DNA of 5,905 nucleotides from Nitrososphaerota archaeon (GCA_020053155.1 JAGVNS010000091.1:1-5905), one strand, 5' to 3'. Counted from the first letter of the stretch, positions 1-5,608 are shown. Numbers and translations are program-made. Notes: generated by a model from the sequence alone, not told the origin.

Positions 1-3
1 CAT

Positions 4-50
4 GGGAAAGACCCTCCGTTTTTCGCACAAACAAAAAACGGGGCTTTCCC
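4..50 (-). terminator. Hairpin and T-tract downstream of the peptidase gene (candidate terminator)
   Basis: GGGAAAG (4-10) pairs with CTTTCCC (44-50), and CCGTTTTT (16-23) pairs with AAAAACGG (34-41). Two further G-C pairs can form between these stems, around a 10-nt loop at 24-33. A transcript leaving the peptidase gene (stop at 102-100) would carry T-runs at about 70-66 and 38-29 (GTTTTTTGTTT), the U-rich signal that archaeal RNA polymerase uses to terminate. The hairpin itself may be incidental, because archaeal termination depends mainly on the U-tract. The same structure is mirrored at the other end of the window. Confidence 0.45.
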
Positions 51-98
51 ACTAAAATTTTACCTAAAAAGTGGAGTCATAAGGCCTGTCACACAACA
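5..98. repeat. Left arm of a perfect 94-bp terminal inverted repeat
   Basis: Reading inward from base 5, this stretch is the exact reverse complement of 5812-5905; position p pairs with 5910-p with no mismatch over 94 bp, and the match breaks at 99/5811. The outer half (4-50) folds into a hairpin, and the inner half is AT-rich with A/T runs at 55-62 and 66-70. The arm stops one base before the stop codon of the neighbouring peptidase gene. Bases 1-4 (CATG) are self-complementary, so joining the two ends would extend the symmetry to 96-bp arms. It could be one copy of a dispersed chromosomal repeat, the end of a linear element, or an assembly breakpoint at a palindrome. No transposase or target-site duplication is visible. 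Confidence 0.95.
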
Positions 99-99
99 A

Positions 100-1140
100 C
101 TAGGAAATGATAAATCGTCCATCCTCAAAAACAATCGTGTCATCCATCCAAATCCGTTTGACGTCGGGGTAAACATCTACGTGATACCGTTGGATTAGTT
201 CTTTGTTTTTCTTGAATTTTTTCTGATATACTCCATGTTTCATTCCCATGGACACGTGCAATCCCGTCACGCGCTCGAACGCCGTGGCTTCCGTAAGGGG
301 GTTATTTTGCGTGATGGCGCGGTTCAATCCCAACCCAAACTCCCGGATGGGAATCTTTCCGTCCGGGTTTTCGGTCTTCATCATATCCACAAGAGGCTGG
401 AATTCTGGAGGGTACTCTCCTGCAACCGCAAACCCATTCTCAATGCAGATTCTGAATGATTTTTTGGCAAACCGCATTTTGTGGTCCTTTCCAGGAAAAG
501 CGTAGATTTCCACTTCTCCATTTACTTTTGAAATGTCCATTGATTCTGAAAAAATCTCCCCAATGGGATAACCCCCTCCCTTGTTTTCATCCTTGGAATA
601 ATCCCCGTCATTCACGGTCGGGGGCTCCATTTTTGAATCATACGTCAGGACGCTTCCTCCCATACATTCGACCCTTATTTTTGTGGTTTCCCTTATTTTT
701 TTTGAAAGGTAATGAGCGGCAGGCTGAACAAACGCCGAATCATCTCGCAACGAGCGAATGTACGTAGGGAATTGGGGCGTAGTCATGTAGGACAACCGGA
801 CGTGCTCGACTACTTTCAGTTTTCGCGCAAACAATTCAAGTCTCCAACGGTACACTGACACGCGGAAGGAAAACGATTGCACCAACACCACACAATCGTT
901 GGGAGAAAGATCGTCCATTTTTTCCATCAATTCTTCGGGTTTGTACGCGTCAAAATCCAGGAAGGTTTTGGCGGGATGGGGGAGGAGCACGTCCTCATAC
1001 CCCTGCGTTATTATTTTGGAGAGGGGGGATTGTTGATCGTAAATGATCATGACGTGCGTGTCCACATTGCACTTCAATTGCCCAAAAAGGGTGTCCGAGA
1101 GGTTTTTGGCTAACTCCTTTGAGAGTGAAGAAAAGGGCAT
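100..1140 (-). CDS. M29-like metallo-aminopeptidase (aminopeptidase T/AmpS-type)
   Basis: This 346-aa soluble protein has no signal peptide or membrane segment. Its C-terminal half carries a series of motifs resembling clan M29 leucyl aminopeptidases: GGSVLTYD (161-168), GYPIGEIF with Glu195, EFGLGLN with Glu267, GLHVSMG with His295, Tyr305, and HVD with His320 and Asp322 followed by a DGRF ending. Their order and approximate spacing match the two-metal site known for AmpT/AmpS (Glu, Glu, His, Tyr, His, Asp), so a cytosolic aminopeptidase releasing N-terminal residues from peptides is the inferred role. It is somewhat shorter than the roughly 400-aa bacterial enzymes. The ATG at 1140 lies about 27 nt from the AT-rich motif at 1161-1174, which suits a leaderless mRNA. 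The gene stands alone, and its stop codon nearly abuts the left repeat arm. Related non-peptidase members of this fold exist, so the substrate is uncertain. Confidence 0.72.
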   Translation of the reverse strand: MPFSSLSKELAKNLSDTLFGQLKCNVDTHVMIIYDQQSPLSKIITQGYEDVLLPHPAKTFLDFDAYKPEELMEKMDDLSPNDCVVLVQSFSFRVSVYRWRLELFARKLKVVEHVRLSYMTTPQFPTYIRSLRDDSAFVQPAAHYLSKKIRETTKIRVECMGGSVLTYDSKMEPPTVNDGDYSKDENKGGGYPIGEIFSESMDISKVNGEVEIYAFPGKDHKMRFAKKSFRICIENGFAVAGEYPPEFQPLVDMMKTENPDGKIPIREFGLGLNRAITQNNPLTEATAFERVTGLHVSMGMKHGVYQKKFKKNKELIQRYHVDVYPDVKRIWMDDTIVFEDGRFIIS

Positions 1141-1160
1141 ACTATTGTTTTCCCCGGAAA

Positions 1161-1174
1161 AGCATTTTAATGCT
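1161..1174. promoter_or_regulatory. Symmetric AT-rich motif in the divergent promoter region
   Basis: The only intergenic space between the divergent peptidase and DUF2283 genes is 62 bp, and it holds AGCATTTTAATGCT: 6-bp inverted arms around a TT centre. On the minus strand its centre is about 27 nt upstream of the peptidase ATG, the normal distance for a TATA element driving a leaderless mRNA. On the plus strand a start site about 26 nt downstream would fall near 1193, leaving a short leader before the DUF2283 start. It may be a shared TATA element, an operator for a dimeric regulator, or both. GTAATAAC at 1178-1185 is a weaker alternative for the plus strand. Confidence 0.4.
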
Positions 1175-1211
1175 AGAGTAATAACCCCGTATAAGTCAGG
1201 AAGTGGCCGAT

Positions 1212-1424
1212 ATGAGGTATGAATACGATGCTGAATCCGACGTATTACTCATACGGCTGGGTGATGCAAAAATTGATCATGGAGAACAGCATGGGAATGT
1301 CATTACTCATTATTCGAAAGATGGAAAGATCATTGAGCTTGAGATATTGGATGCGAGTAAGGAAACGGCCAATATGATTCGGGCCATCATGCGCTCAAAG
1401 TCCGTCGCAGCCGACTTGGATTAA
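1212..1424 (+). CDS. DUF2283 family small protein
   Basis: This 70-aa protein opens with MRYEYDAESDVLLIRLG and continues with a GNVITHYSKDGKIIELEILDAS-like core. That is the pattern of DUF2283: a small beta-rich domain with an N-terminal YD.E.DVL.I strand and a later D..G.I..LEIL strand. Its function is unknown; such genes are widespread in bacteria and archaea, often as singletons. The ATG at 1212 is preferred because family members normally begin one or two residues before this strand and AGGA at 1198-1201 lies upstream. A GTG at 1203 would add three residues (total 73 aa) but would sit almost on top of that AGGA. The gene is divergent from the peptidase gene and convergent with the pilus operon, with only 7 bp between the stop codons. 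Confidence 0.8.
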   Translation: MRYEYDAESDVLLIRLGDAKIDHGEQHGNVITHYSKDGKIIELEILDASKETANMIRAIMRSKSVAADLD

Positions 1425-1431
1425 ACGTTTA

Positions 1432-1632
1432 CTAGCTCCCCACCACCGGAGTCTTGCTCCCCAGGGATTGGGACTGCCTGAACATGGGCTTTACAACCGT
1501 AATCAAGAGCAAGGCTGCAATGATGAGCACGAGAATCATGTAGAGGGAATTAAACTCCCCTTGGGCACGGATTTCAGACCACATGGAAGGCATTTCAAAT
1601 CCTTGTCGGCGTACCTTAATAATCTTCTTCAT
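1432..1632 (-). CDS. Small pilin-like single-pass membrane protein, last gene of the pilus operon
   Basis: This 66-aa protein has one strong membrane helix at about residues 30-48 (LYMILVLIIAALLLITVV) preceded by RAQGEFNS. That resembles a class III pilin leader: a basic residue, a small residue, then Gln before the helix, which would make Ala23/Gln24 the cleavage site. It departs from the usual form by having Ala instead of Gly at -1 and no Glu at +5. The mature form would be about 43 residues, little more than the helix, so a minor pilin, filament cap or platform adaptor are possible roles. The ATG at 1632 overlaps the upstream gene by 17 nt and follows a GGTGG at moderate distance. In-frame ATGs at 1593 (with AAGGATT just upstream) and 1584 are serious alternatives. 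Translational coupling to the preceding gene is likely. No family is recognised. Confidence 0.65.
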   Translation of the reverse strand: MKKIIKVRRQGFEMPSMWSEIRAQGEFNSLYMILVLIIAALLLITVVKPMFRQSQSLGSKTPVVGS

Positions 1633-2149
1633 GCCCGCCGAATAACCACCAAACAGGCAGTTTGATTGGGGGGTAGTTTTGAAGAGTTTGCTGGCATTCC
1701 GGCGTATTGAGCCAGTTCGAATTTCCTCCATTTTGGGTGACAAACGAAAGCAAACTCTGGCCATTGGCGCAATAGGCTCCAAACTTTATCCACGCCCCTT
1801 CCTTGGATGTGAAGTAAAGAGTCACGGCGCGCTGGTCGTTATAAGTGGATGTTGAATATTCGAAACGGTCATCCGCTTCAAAATCTCCTTTTGATAAACA
1901 CGTTTGATTCTCGGTCAAAGTATCTCCGAAATCTTTGGTAAGTGAGCCAGTGTTAATGCGTTCTCCTTTTTGGATATAGTATGAGGAAGATGCCTGAACT
2001 TCCTTTGTAGTTGCCGCTTTGTAGAGCGCTGGCCCCGCTAACCGTTGGGGGTCCGGTAGTAATGCCCAGGGAGAACCAATATTGAGATAGGCAACTACTC
2101 CTATAAGTGCAACAATAAGTGCACCGCCAACAATAATTCTTTTGTCCAT
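1616..2149 (-). CDS. Signal-anchored pilin-like protein with a Cys-containing head
   Basis: This 177-aa protein begins MDKRIIVGGALIVALIGVVA, a short basic start followed by a membrane helix (about 5-22), with no GQ prepilin cleavage motif. The exported part has YYIQKGE (57-63), QTCLSKGD with Cys84, Cys127 and Cys152, and ends in a tryptophan-containing VWWLFGGHEEDY. The K-G, then a Cys about 22 residues later, then a second Cys 43 residues on, parallels the two pilins encoded just upstream, so this looks like a related head on a plain signal anchor. A minor or accessory pilus subunit is the likely role. The ATG at 2149 is chosen because it starts 2 nt after the pilin 2 stop, which suggests translational coupling. 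Starts further upstream would only extend into the pilin 2 gene with unrelated sequence. No named family is recognised. Confidence 0.75.
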   Translation of the reverse strand: MDKRIIVGGALIVALIGVVAYLNIGSPWALLPDPQRLAGPALYKAATTKEVQASSSYYIQKGERINTGSLTKDFGDTLTENQTCLSKGDFEADDRFEYSTSTYNDQRAVTLYFTSKEGAWIKFGAYCANGQSLLSFVTQNGGNSNWLNTPECQQTLQNYPPIKLPVWWLFGGHEEDY

Positions 2150-2151
2150 AT

Positions 2152-2709
2152 CTACGTGTAGCGCAATGCTATAATGCATCCTGTCTGGCTGCCGGGCAAA
2201 CCGCACCCACCGGCCCAGGCATCGGCGCCGTCTTCGTTCGCAGACAAATCATCTGGGATCTCTTCCCCCGTGTCGCACAACACGGAAATGCGCACGCGCA
2301 GGTTGGTTGAGCCCGTGTATCGGAGAATCTTGTCATTGTCTCCTGCCGGAGCAAAGTCCCCGCTTCCATAATGGTCTCCTTCCGAGAGGCACAATTGCCC
2401 TTCCGTCACCACTCCTGACGCGGATGCAATGGCTTCCGCATTCAACGAGTCTCCCTTCACAAATATCACGGGGTTGCTCGTGCGCAATTCAGAGGGGGCG
2501 TTCACTTGACTCGCAACAAGGTCCGAGGCCACTTTGTTGGGCTTCTGCCCCCCCAAATTTGGGAGACTGCCAATGATGTTCAATAACAATACGAGAATCG
2601 CCAGTGCCACTACTGCTGCAATGAGCAATTGAAACGTTGAAAATGCCTGACCTTTTTGGCCACTCTTTTTTCGCGAAAAAAGGTTAAATGCTTGTCCTCG
2701 GGAATTCAT
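2152..2709 (-). CDS. Archaeal type IV pilin with class III leader (pilin 2)
   Basis: This 185-aa protein has SGQKGQAFSTFQ followed by a hydrophobic helix (about 27-47, LLIAAVVALAILVLLLNIIG), a classic archaeal class III leader; cleavage is expected between Gly20 and Gln21. The exported head has FVKGD (83-87), QLCLSEGD with Cys107, then Cys145, Cys169 and Cys178, enough for two disulfides. It is expected to be a filament subunit. The ATG at 2709 is fixed by a near-ideal SD, GGTGATCC, 5 nt upstream; an ATG at 2733 lies upstream of that SD and is excluded. An unusual feature is a second GQAF at residues 5-8, where the neighbouring pilin has its only cleavage motif. It follows pilin 1 after 69 nt containing a TATA-like box, so it may have its own transcript and higher expression than the rest of the operon. 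Confidence 0.88.
   Translation of the reverse strand: MNSRGQAFNLFSRKKSGQKGQAFSTFQLLIAAVVALAILVLLLNIIGSLPNLGGQKPNKVASDLVASQVNAPSELRTSNPVIFVKGDSLNAEAIASASGVVTEGQLCLSEGDHYGSGDFAPAGDNDKILRYTGSTNLRVRISVLCDTGEEIPDDLSANEDGADAWAGGCGLPGSQTGCIIALRYT
2665..2682. repeat. 18-bp perfect DNA palindrome inside the pilin 2 leader
   Basis: CTTTTTTCGCGAAAAAAG equals its own reverse complement. It encodes Leu-Phe-Ser-Arg-Lys-Lys (residues 10-15 of pilin 2) and lies exactly in the stretch that separates the two GQAF motifs. In mRNA it could form a short hairpin about 30 nt after the start codon. It may be an incidental product of the codons, an insertion scar or a regulatory structure. Confidence 0.85.
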
Positions 2710-2714
2710 TAAAG

Positions 2715-2722
2715 GGATCACC
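2715..2722 (-). promoter_or_regulatory. Strong Shine-Dalgarno sequence of pilin 2
   Basis: GGTGATCC on the minus strand matches eight consecutive bases of the sequence complementary to the archaeal 16S rRNA 3' end (GGAGGTGATCC). It sits 5 nt before the ATG at 2709. It is the best ribosome binding site in the window and decides the pilin 2 start. Confidence 0.85.
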
Positions 2723-2744
2723 AGGTACGGCAACCCCTCTGGCG

Positions 2745-2752
2745 TATAAAAA
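2745..2752 (-). promoter_or_regulatory. Candidate internal TATA box for pilin 2
   Basis: TTTTTATA on the minus strand lies in the 69-nt gap between the two pilin genes. A start about 26 nt downstream would fall near 2722, right at the edge of the Shine-Dalgarno sequence, giving a leader of roughly 13 nt. The gap is far longer than the other spacings in this operon, which supports a separate control point. No strong purine-rich BRE is evident upstream. Confidence 0.45.
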
Positions 2753-2778
2753 GTTATCCGTTCTTCCTGCCAAATGAG

Positions 2779-3240
2779 CTAAACTACCTTCTTCCCGAAG
2801 GAGAGGAGGCAGTACGCATAGCAGTTTCCAAAGCCCGGAATGGTATCATTCGTGGTCTCGCACTGCATGTACACGTTTCCCACCACTGAATTAACGGCCG
2901 TCACGCGAGGATGTTCAATGTCGCTGTCATCCAGGGCAAACCCGGCCGATTTTTCCCCATCCAACACGACACAGGTTTCCTCCAAATTTACTTGCACCGC
3001 AAATTGCCTCCGATTGAAGACCGTTCCTTTGGGAAAAAACAATTCCCGCGCCAAAATGACCTTTCCATTGGGAGAATCCACCGCACTCTTCCATGAACTA
3101 TACAACGTATCCAAACTCACCTTCTCACGGAGCTTGTCAAAATACGTCACCGCGGACAAAATGATGAGCAACACCGCGAGAGCAATCACCATTGCAATCA
3201 GCACGCGATACGCTTCAAACGCCTGACCCGATTGGTTCAT
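2779..3240 (-). CDS. Archaeal type IV pilin-like protein (pilin 1)
   Basis: This 153-aa protein begins MNQSGQAFEAYRVLIAMVIA, a five-residue leader with a predicted Gly5/Gln6 cleavage, followed by a helix at about 11-31. The head contains FFPKGT (68-73), EETCVV with Cys90, VYMQC with Cys127, then Cys140 and Cys144, suggesting one or two disulfides in the extracellular domain. A pilin or pseudopilin role in the filament is inferred. The ATG at 3240 is supported by GGGTGA 7 nt upstream, which also contains the stop codon of the F-domain gene, so the two genes are tightly coupled. The leader has no Lys or Arg before the cleavage site, which is unusual for this signal type. Sequence outside the leader and the Cys pattern is not recognisable by eye. 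Confidence 0.85.
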   Translation of the reverse strand: MNQSGQAFEAYRVLIAMVIALAVLLIILSAVTYFDKLREKVSLDTLYSSWKSAVDSPNGKVILARELFFPKGTVFNRRQFAVQVNLEETCVVLDGEKSAGFALDDSDIEHPRVTAVNSVVGNVYMQCETTNDTIPGFGNCYAYCLLSFGKKVV

Positions 3241-3247
3241 TTACGTT

Positions 3248-3253
3248 TCACCC
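3248..3253 (-). promoter_or_regulatory. Pilin 1 Shine-Dalgarno overlapping the upstream stop codon
   Basis: GGGTGA on the minus strand ends in the TGA stop of the F-domain gene and lies 7 nt before the pilin 1 ATG at 3240. A ribosome terminating on the platform gene would be placed at the next start, indicating translational coupling. Confidence 0.7.
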
Positions 3254-5587
3254 AAAATTCCCCGCAACCATGGTGTTGGAGACAATGACCGTGACCACAA
3301 ACAAAATAACCGCGATGGGGAGGCTTGCTCCCGCATTCTGCTTGGCCGTGAGTTTGTTGTTATCCTCGATGAGCGTGACGAAATAGTTCATGATGATGAC
3401 CAGCTCAATCACATAAATGGCCACAATCAACAAGAATTCTCCCGGAGTCGCGAGTGTGGCAATGACATCCGGCTTGATGAATGACCCGATGTCCGTGCTC
3501 CCGAAACTATCAACCCCTGGAATGTTCGCCCCCAAATTGGGGTCTGTTCCCGCGCTGTCTTGACCGGAAGCACTCACGCTAACCAATGTCACAATCACTA
3601 TCCTCTGCAGACTTGTTGTAATGCCCAGGACGATGGGGGCGATGTACACGGAGACCGTTTTCATGGTTCCCGTAATGTCCTTGATGAGGATGGTAAGCAT
3701 CTTGCTCACCCTCTCCGCGTTGCCCAGTTGTCGCGAGAGGGAGATGAGCGTGCGTGCGGCCACTCCTACGCCTAACTTTACACTATCAATGGCAATTTTC
3801 ATCGAACTGGTAATCATTTGGGAGGGGTTGTTGCGCAGGCTCCCGTATGCGGGGTCAAATACCGCATTCTCGAGGGGCATGCCCAGCATATGGATGTTGT
3901 CCACCGTCTTCCCAAAAACCTCTTGCGAAACGATGTTGTTGGGCAAAAAGGTCTGCGCATGACGCAAGGCATCCTCAATGGGCTTGTTTTCTCCCAATCG
4001 TGAAGCAAGAACGTACAAACTATCCTTGAACTCGCTCTCCATCTGCATGAACTTTTGCTGCATCTTTCTCTTTGCGCGGAGAGACAGGTCGATGTACACT
4101 GCAATGGCAATGCTCGCCGTAATCAGAATCCCGAAAATGAGATTGTAGGGCGTGACATCGTTCTCCGCTTGCGCAAAGAACCGCGCTTTCTCGGTGACGA
4201 CGATATTCTGCGCCTCTTCCGTCGTGACTCCCTGCGCAACGAGCTGTGCTTCCCGCGTACCGCCGGACTCAAACCAATCCAATGGTTTTCGGTCGGCATC
4301 CAACACCTTATCCAGCGTCTTGTCGGGCTCCAACAGGTACAATGCATTCGATTCTCCCGGGGTTCCCACTCCTAATCCGAAAAAGTGCAAGTAGGCACTG
4401 GCCCCCGCCCCCACCAGCAAGATGCCCGCCACCACCACCCATACGTTCACCAAACTCTTTCCCACGTACGCGGTGTTTTTGGGGGGCAGTCCGGGAAAAC
4501 CATCCGGTATTTCAGGAGGAGTGTAGGTGGGAGGCCTGGATTGGAGCAAATTGTTTCCGAACCAAATCACCATGATGGGGAGGGCAATGTCATAAATCAG
4601 AAACAACACCCACGTTTGAGCCAGAGGGGAACCTGAAAAGGCGCTTCCAACCGGCAAAATAATAATCAGAATTAATGGCAGCAACACCCCCACGTAAAAC
4701 AACGTGGTGCTGGGCTGGGAAAGGTCGCGCGCATACTGTTCCATTTTGTTTTGCACGGACTCGAGCATCTCATCCATGGTCTTGTCGAGCAATTGGTATC
4801 GCTTTGCCTCCGTGTTTTCCAACACCGATGCGCGGATGTTCATCAATGCCTGCTTGAATTCAGAGGAAAACCTCCCCCACTTGTAGGCCAAATCATCCAA
4901 TCCTTCCGCAACGGTAGTATAAATTCCCAACTGCGTGTTCCACATGATTCGGCGAAACTCCTGCGCAATCCTCCCTTTCCCATGCTCGGCGGAAAACTCC
5001 ACGGCTTTCTCCAAATTGGGAACCAGTTTCATGGACATAATCATATACCCTATCATTTCAGGAACATACGTTAATGCGCGGATCTTTTCCCTCTGCGCCT
5101 CGGCTTTGGGAAAACCCTGAACATAATTGGCCAAAACAACCGCCACAATGATTACGGGAAAAAACAAATAGACAATGGAAACAAAACCCTCAACGCCTAA
5201 CGCTTTGGTGATGGGTTCAGCAAAAACAAACCCCAAAATGACAGCGAGCATTCCCCCTATCAGGATGGTCAGAACCATCGTTCCTTTCACAGCGGCCGAA
5301 AATTCTTCCGGGCGCAAATTCCACCCCAGGAAGGTGACGTCTTCCTGGTATTCGGGAGTGTATTTGGCCCCTTTTCCCATGCCGGGGAAGCGCTTGTACA
5401 TGTCCCTACAAAAACGAATGAACCCATGCTCTTTGGGAATGGACAAATCCTCTTTGGCGAAAAGCGCATCGCTGGAAACAGGAATGTCCCCATACAGTTT
5501 TCCCAATGAGGGGGAACTTCCGCTCAACCCTCTACCAAAATTGGTGGGGGAAGAATTTTTGGGGTTGGGATTGGGACGAATAGCCAT
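3248..5587 (-). CDS. Fused two-domain type II/IV secretion F protein (TadC/ArlJ-like pilus platform)
   Basis: This 779-aa polytopic protein has about nine membrane helices, near 104-123, 137-157, 296-313, 324-343, 379-400, 482-502, 645-672, 716-738 and 755-775. Two cytoplasmic helical regions fit T2SF domains: about 170-295 (ALTYVPEMIGYMIMSMKL onward) and about 515-645 (FKDSLYVLASRLGENKPIEDAL onward), each followed by hydrophobic helices. This is the arrangement of the archaeal membrane platform that couples the assembly ATPase to the growing pilus. A Pro/Asn/Ser-rich N-terminus (1-40) and a charged linker (about 408-478) between the halves are extra to the core. The ATG at 5587 is chosen because TATATATA lies about 26 nt upstream, so the mRNA should be leaderless; a start at 5674 would be upstream of that promoter. 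It leads the operon, and its stop overlaps the SD of pilin 1. The exact subfamily is not assigned. Confidence 0.9.
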   Translation of the reverse strand: MAIRPNPNPKNSSPTNFGRGLSGSSPSLGKLYGDIPVSSDALFAKEDLSIPKEHGFIRFCRDMYKRFPGMGKGAKYTPEYQEDVTFLGWNLRPEEFSAAVKGTMVLTILIGGMLAVILGFVFAEPITKALGVEGFVSIVYLFFPVIIVAVVLANYVQGFPKAEAQREKIRALTYVPEMIGYMIMSMKLVPNLEKAVEFSAEHGKGRIAQEFRRIMWNTQLGIYTTVAEGLDDLAYKWGRFSSEFKQALMNIRASVLENTEAKRYQLLDKTMDEMLESVQNKMEQYARDLSQPSTTLFYVGVLLPLILIIILPVGSAFSGSPLAQTWVLFLIYDIALPIMVIWFGNNLLQSRPPTYTPPEIPDGFPGLPPKNTAYVGKSLVNVWVVVAGILLVGAGASAYLHFFGLGVGTPGESNALYLLEPDKTLDKVLDADRKPLDWFESGGTREAQLVAQGVTTEEAQNIVVTEKARFFAQAENDVTPYNLIFGILITASIAIAVYIDLSLRAKRKMQQKFMQMESEFKDSLYVLASRLGENKPIEDALRHAQTFLPNNIVSQEVFGKTVDNIHMLGMPLENAVFDPAYGSLRNNPSQMITSSMKIAIDSVKLGVGVAARTLISLSRQLGNAERVSKMLTILIKDITGTMKTVSVYIAPIVLGITTSLQRIVIVTLVSVSASGQDSAGTDPNLGANIPGVDSFGSTDIGSFIKPDVIATLATPGEFLLIVAIYVIELVIIMNYFVTLIEDNNKLTAKQNAGASLPIAVILFVVTVIVSNTMVAGNFG
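5546..5575 (+). other. Four-run G-rich (G-quadruplex-type) motif
   Basis: Plus-strand G-runs of 5, 4, 3 and 3 bases lie at 5546-5550, 5561-5564, 5567-5569 and 5573-5575, with loops of 10, 2 and 3 nt. They come from Pro codons of the PNPNPK and SSPT stretches at the start of the F-domain protein. They lie on the template strand 12-41 nt downstream of the predicted transcription start. The long first loop makes a stable quadruplex uncertain. Confidence 0.35.
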
Positions 5588-5608
5588 GCGAGGGGAACGA
5601 AAAGGCGG

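Noticed and set aside
24..50. Integron attC-like site in the terminal hairpin
   Set aside because: The GTTRRRY/RYYYAAC core boxes expected at the stem ends are absent, and no integrase gene is present.
1633..1782. N-terminal extension of the 66-aa mini-pilin to 116 residues
   Set aside because: The added 50 residues lie wholly inside the pilin-like gene in another frame and show no pilin feature; the leader-like motif and helix are in the last 66 residues.
2150..2206. Extension of the 177-aa protein by 19 residues to an ATG at 2206
   Set aside because: The added sequence overlaps the end of pilin 2, and the ATG 2 nt after that stop gives a normal signal-anchor start.
2552..2563. 12-bp palindrome CCCAAATTTGGG in pilin 2
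   Set aside because: It encodes the Pro-Asn-Leu-Gly stretch, and a near-identical run appears at 3530-3542 for the same peptide in the F-domain gene, so codon choice explains it.
3814..4110. 98-codon minus-strand frame within the F-domain gene
   Set aside because: It is an out-of-frame reading of the second T2SF domain, Arg/Cys/Ser-rich with no start signal.
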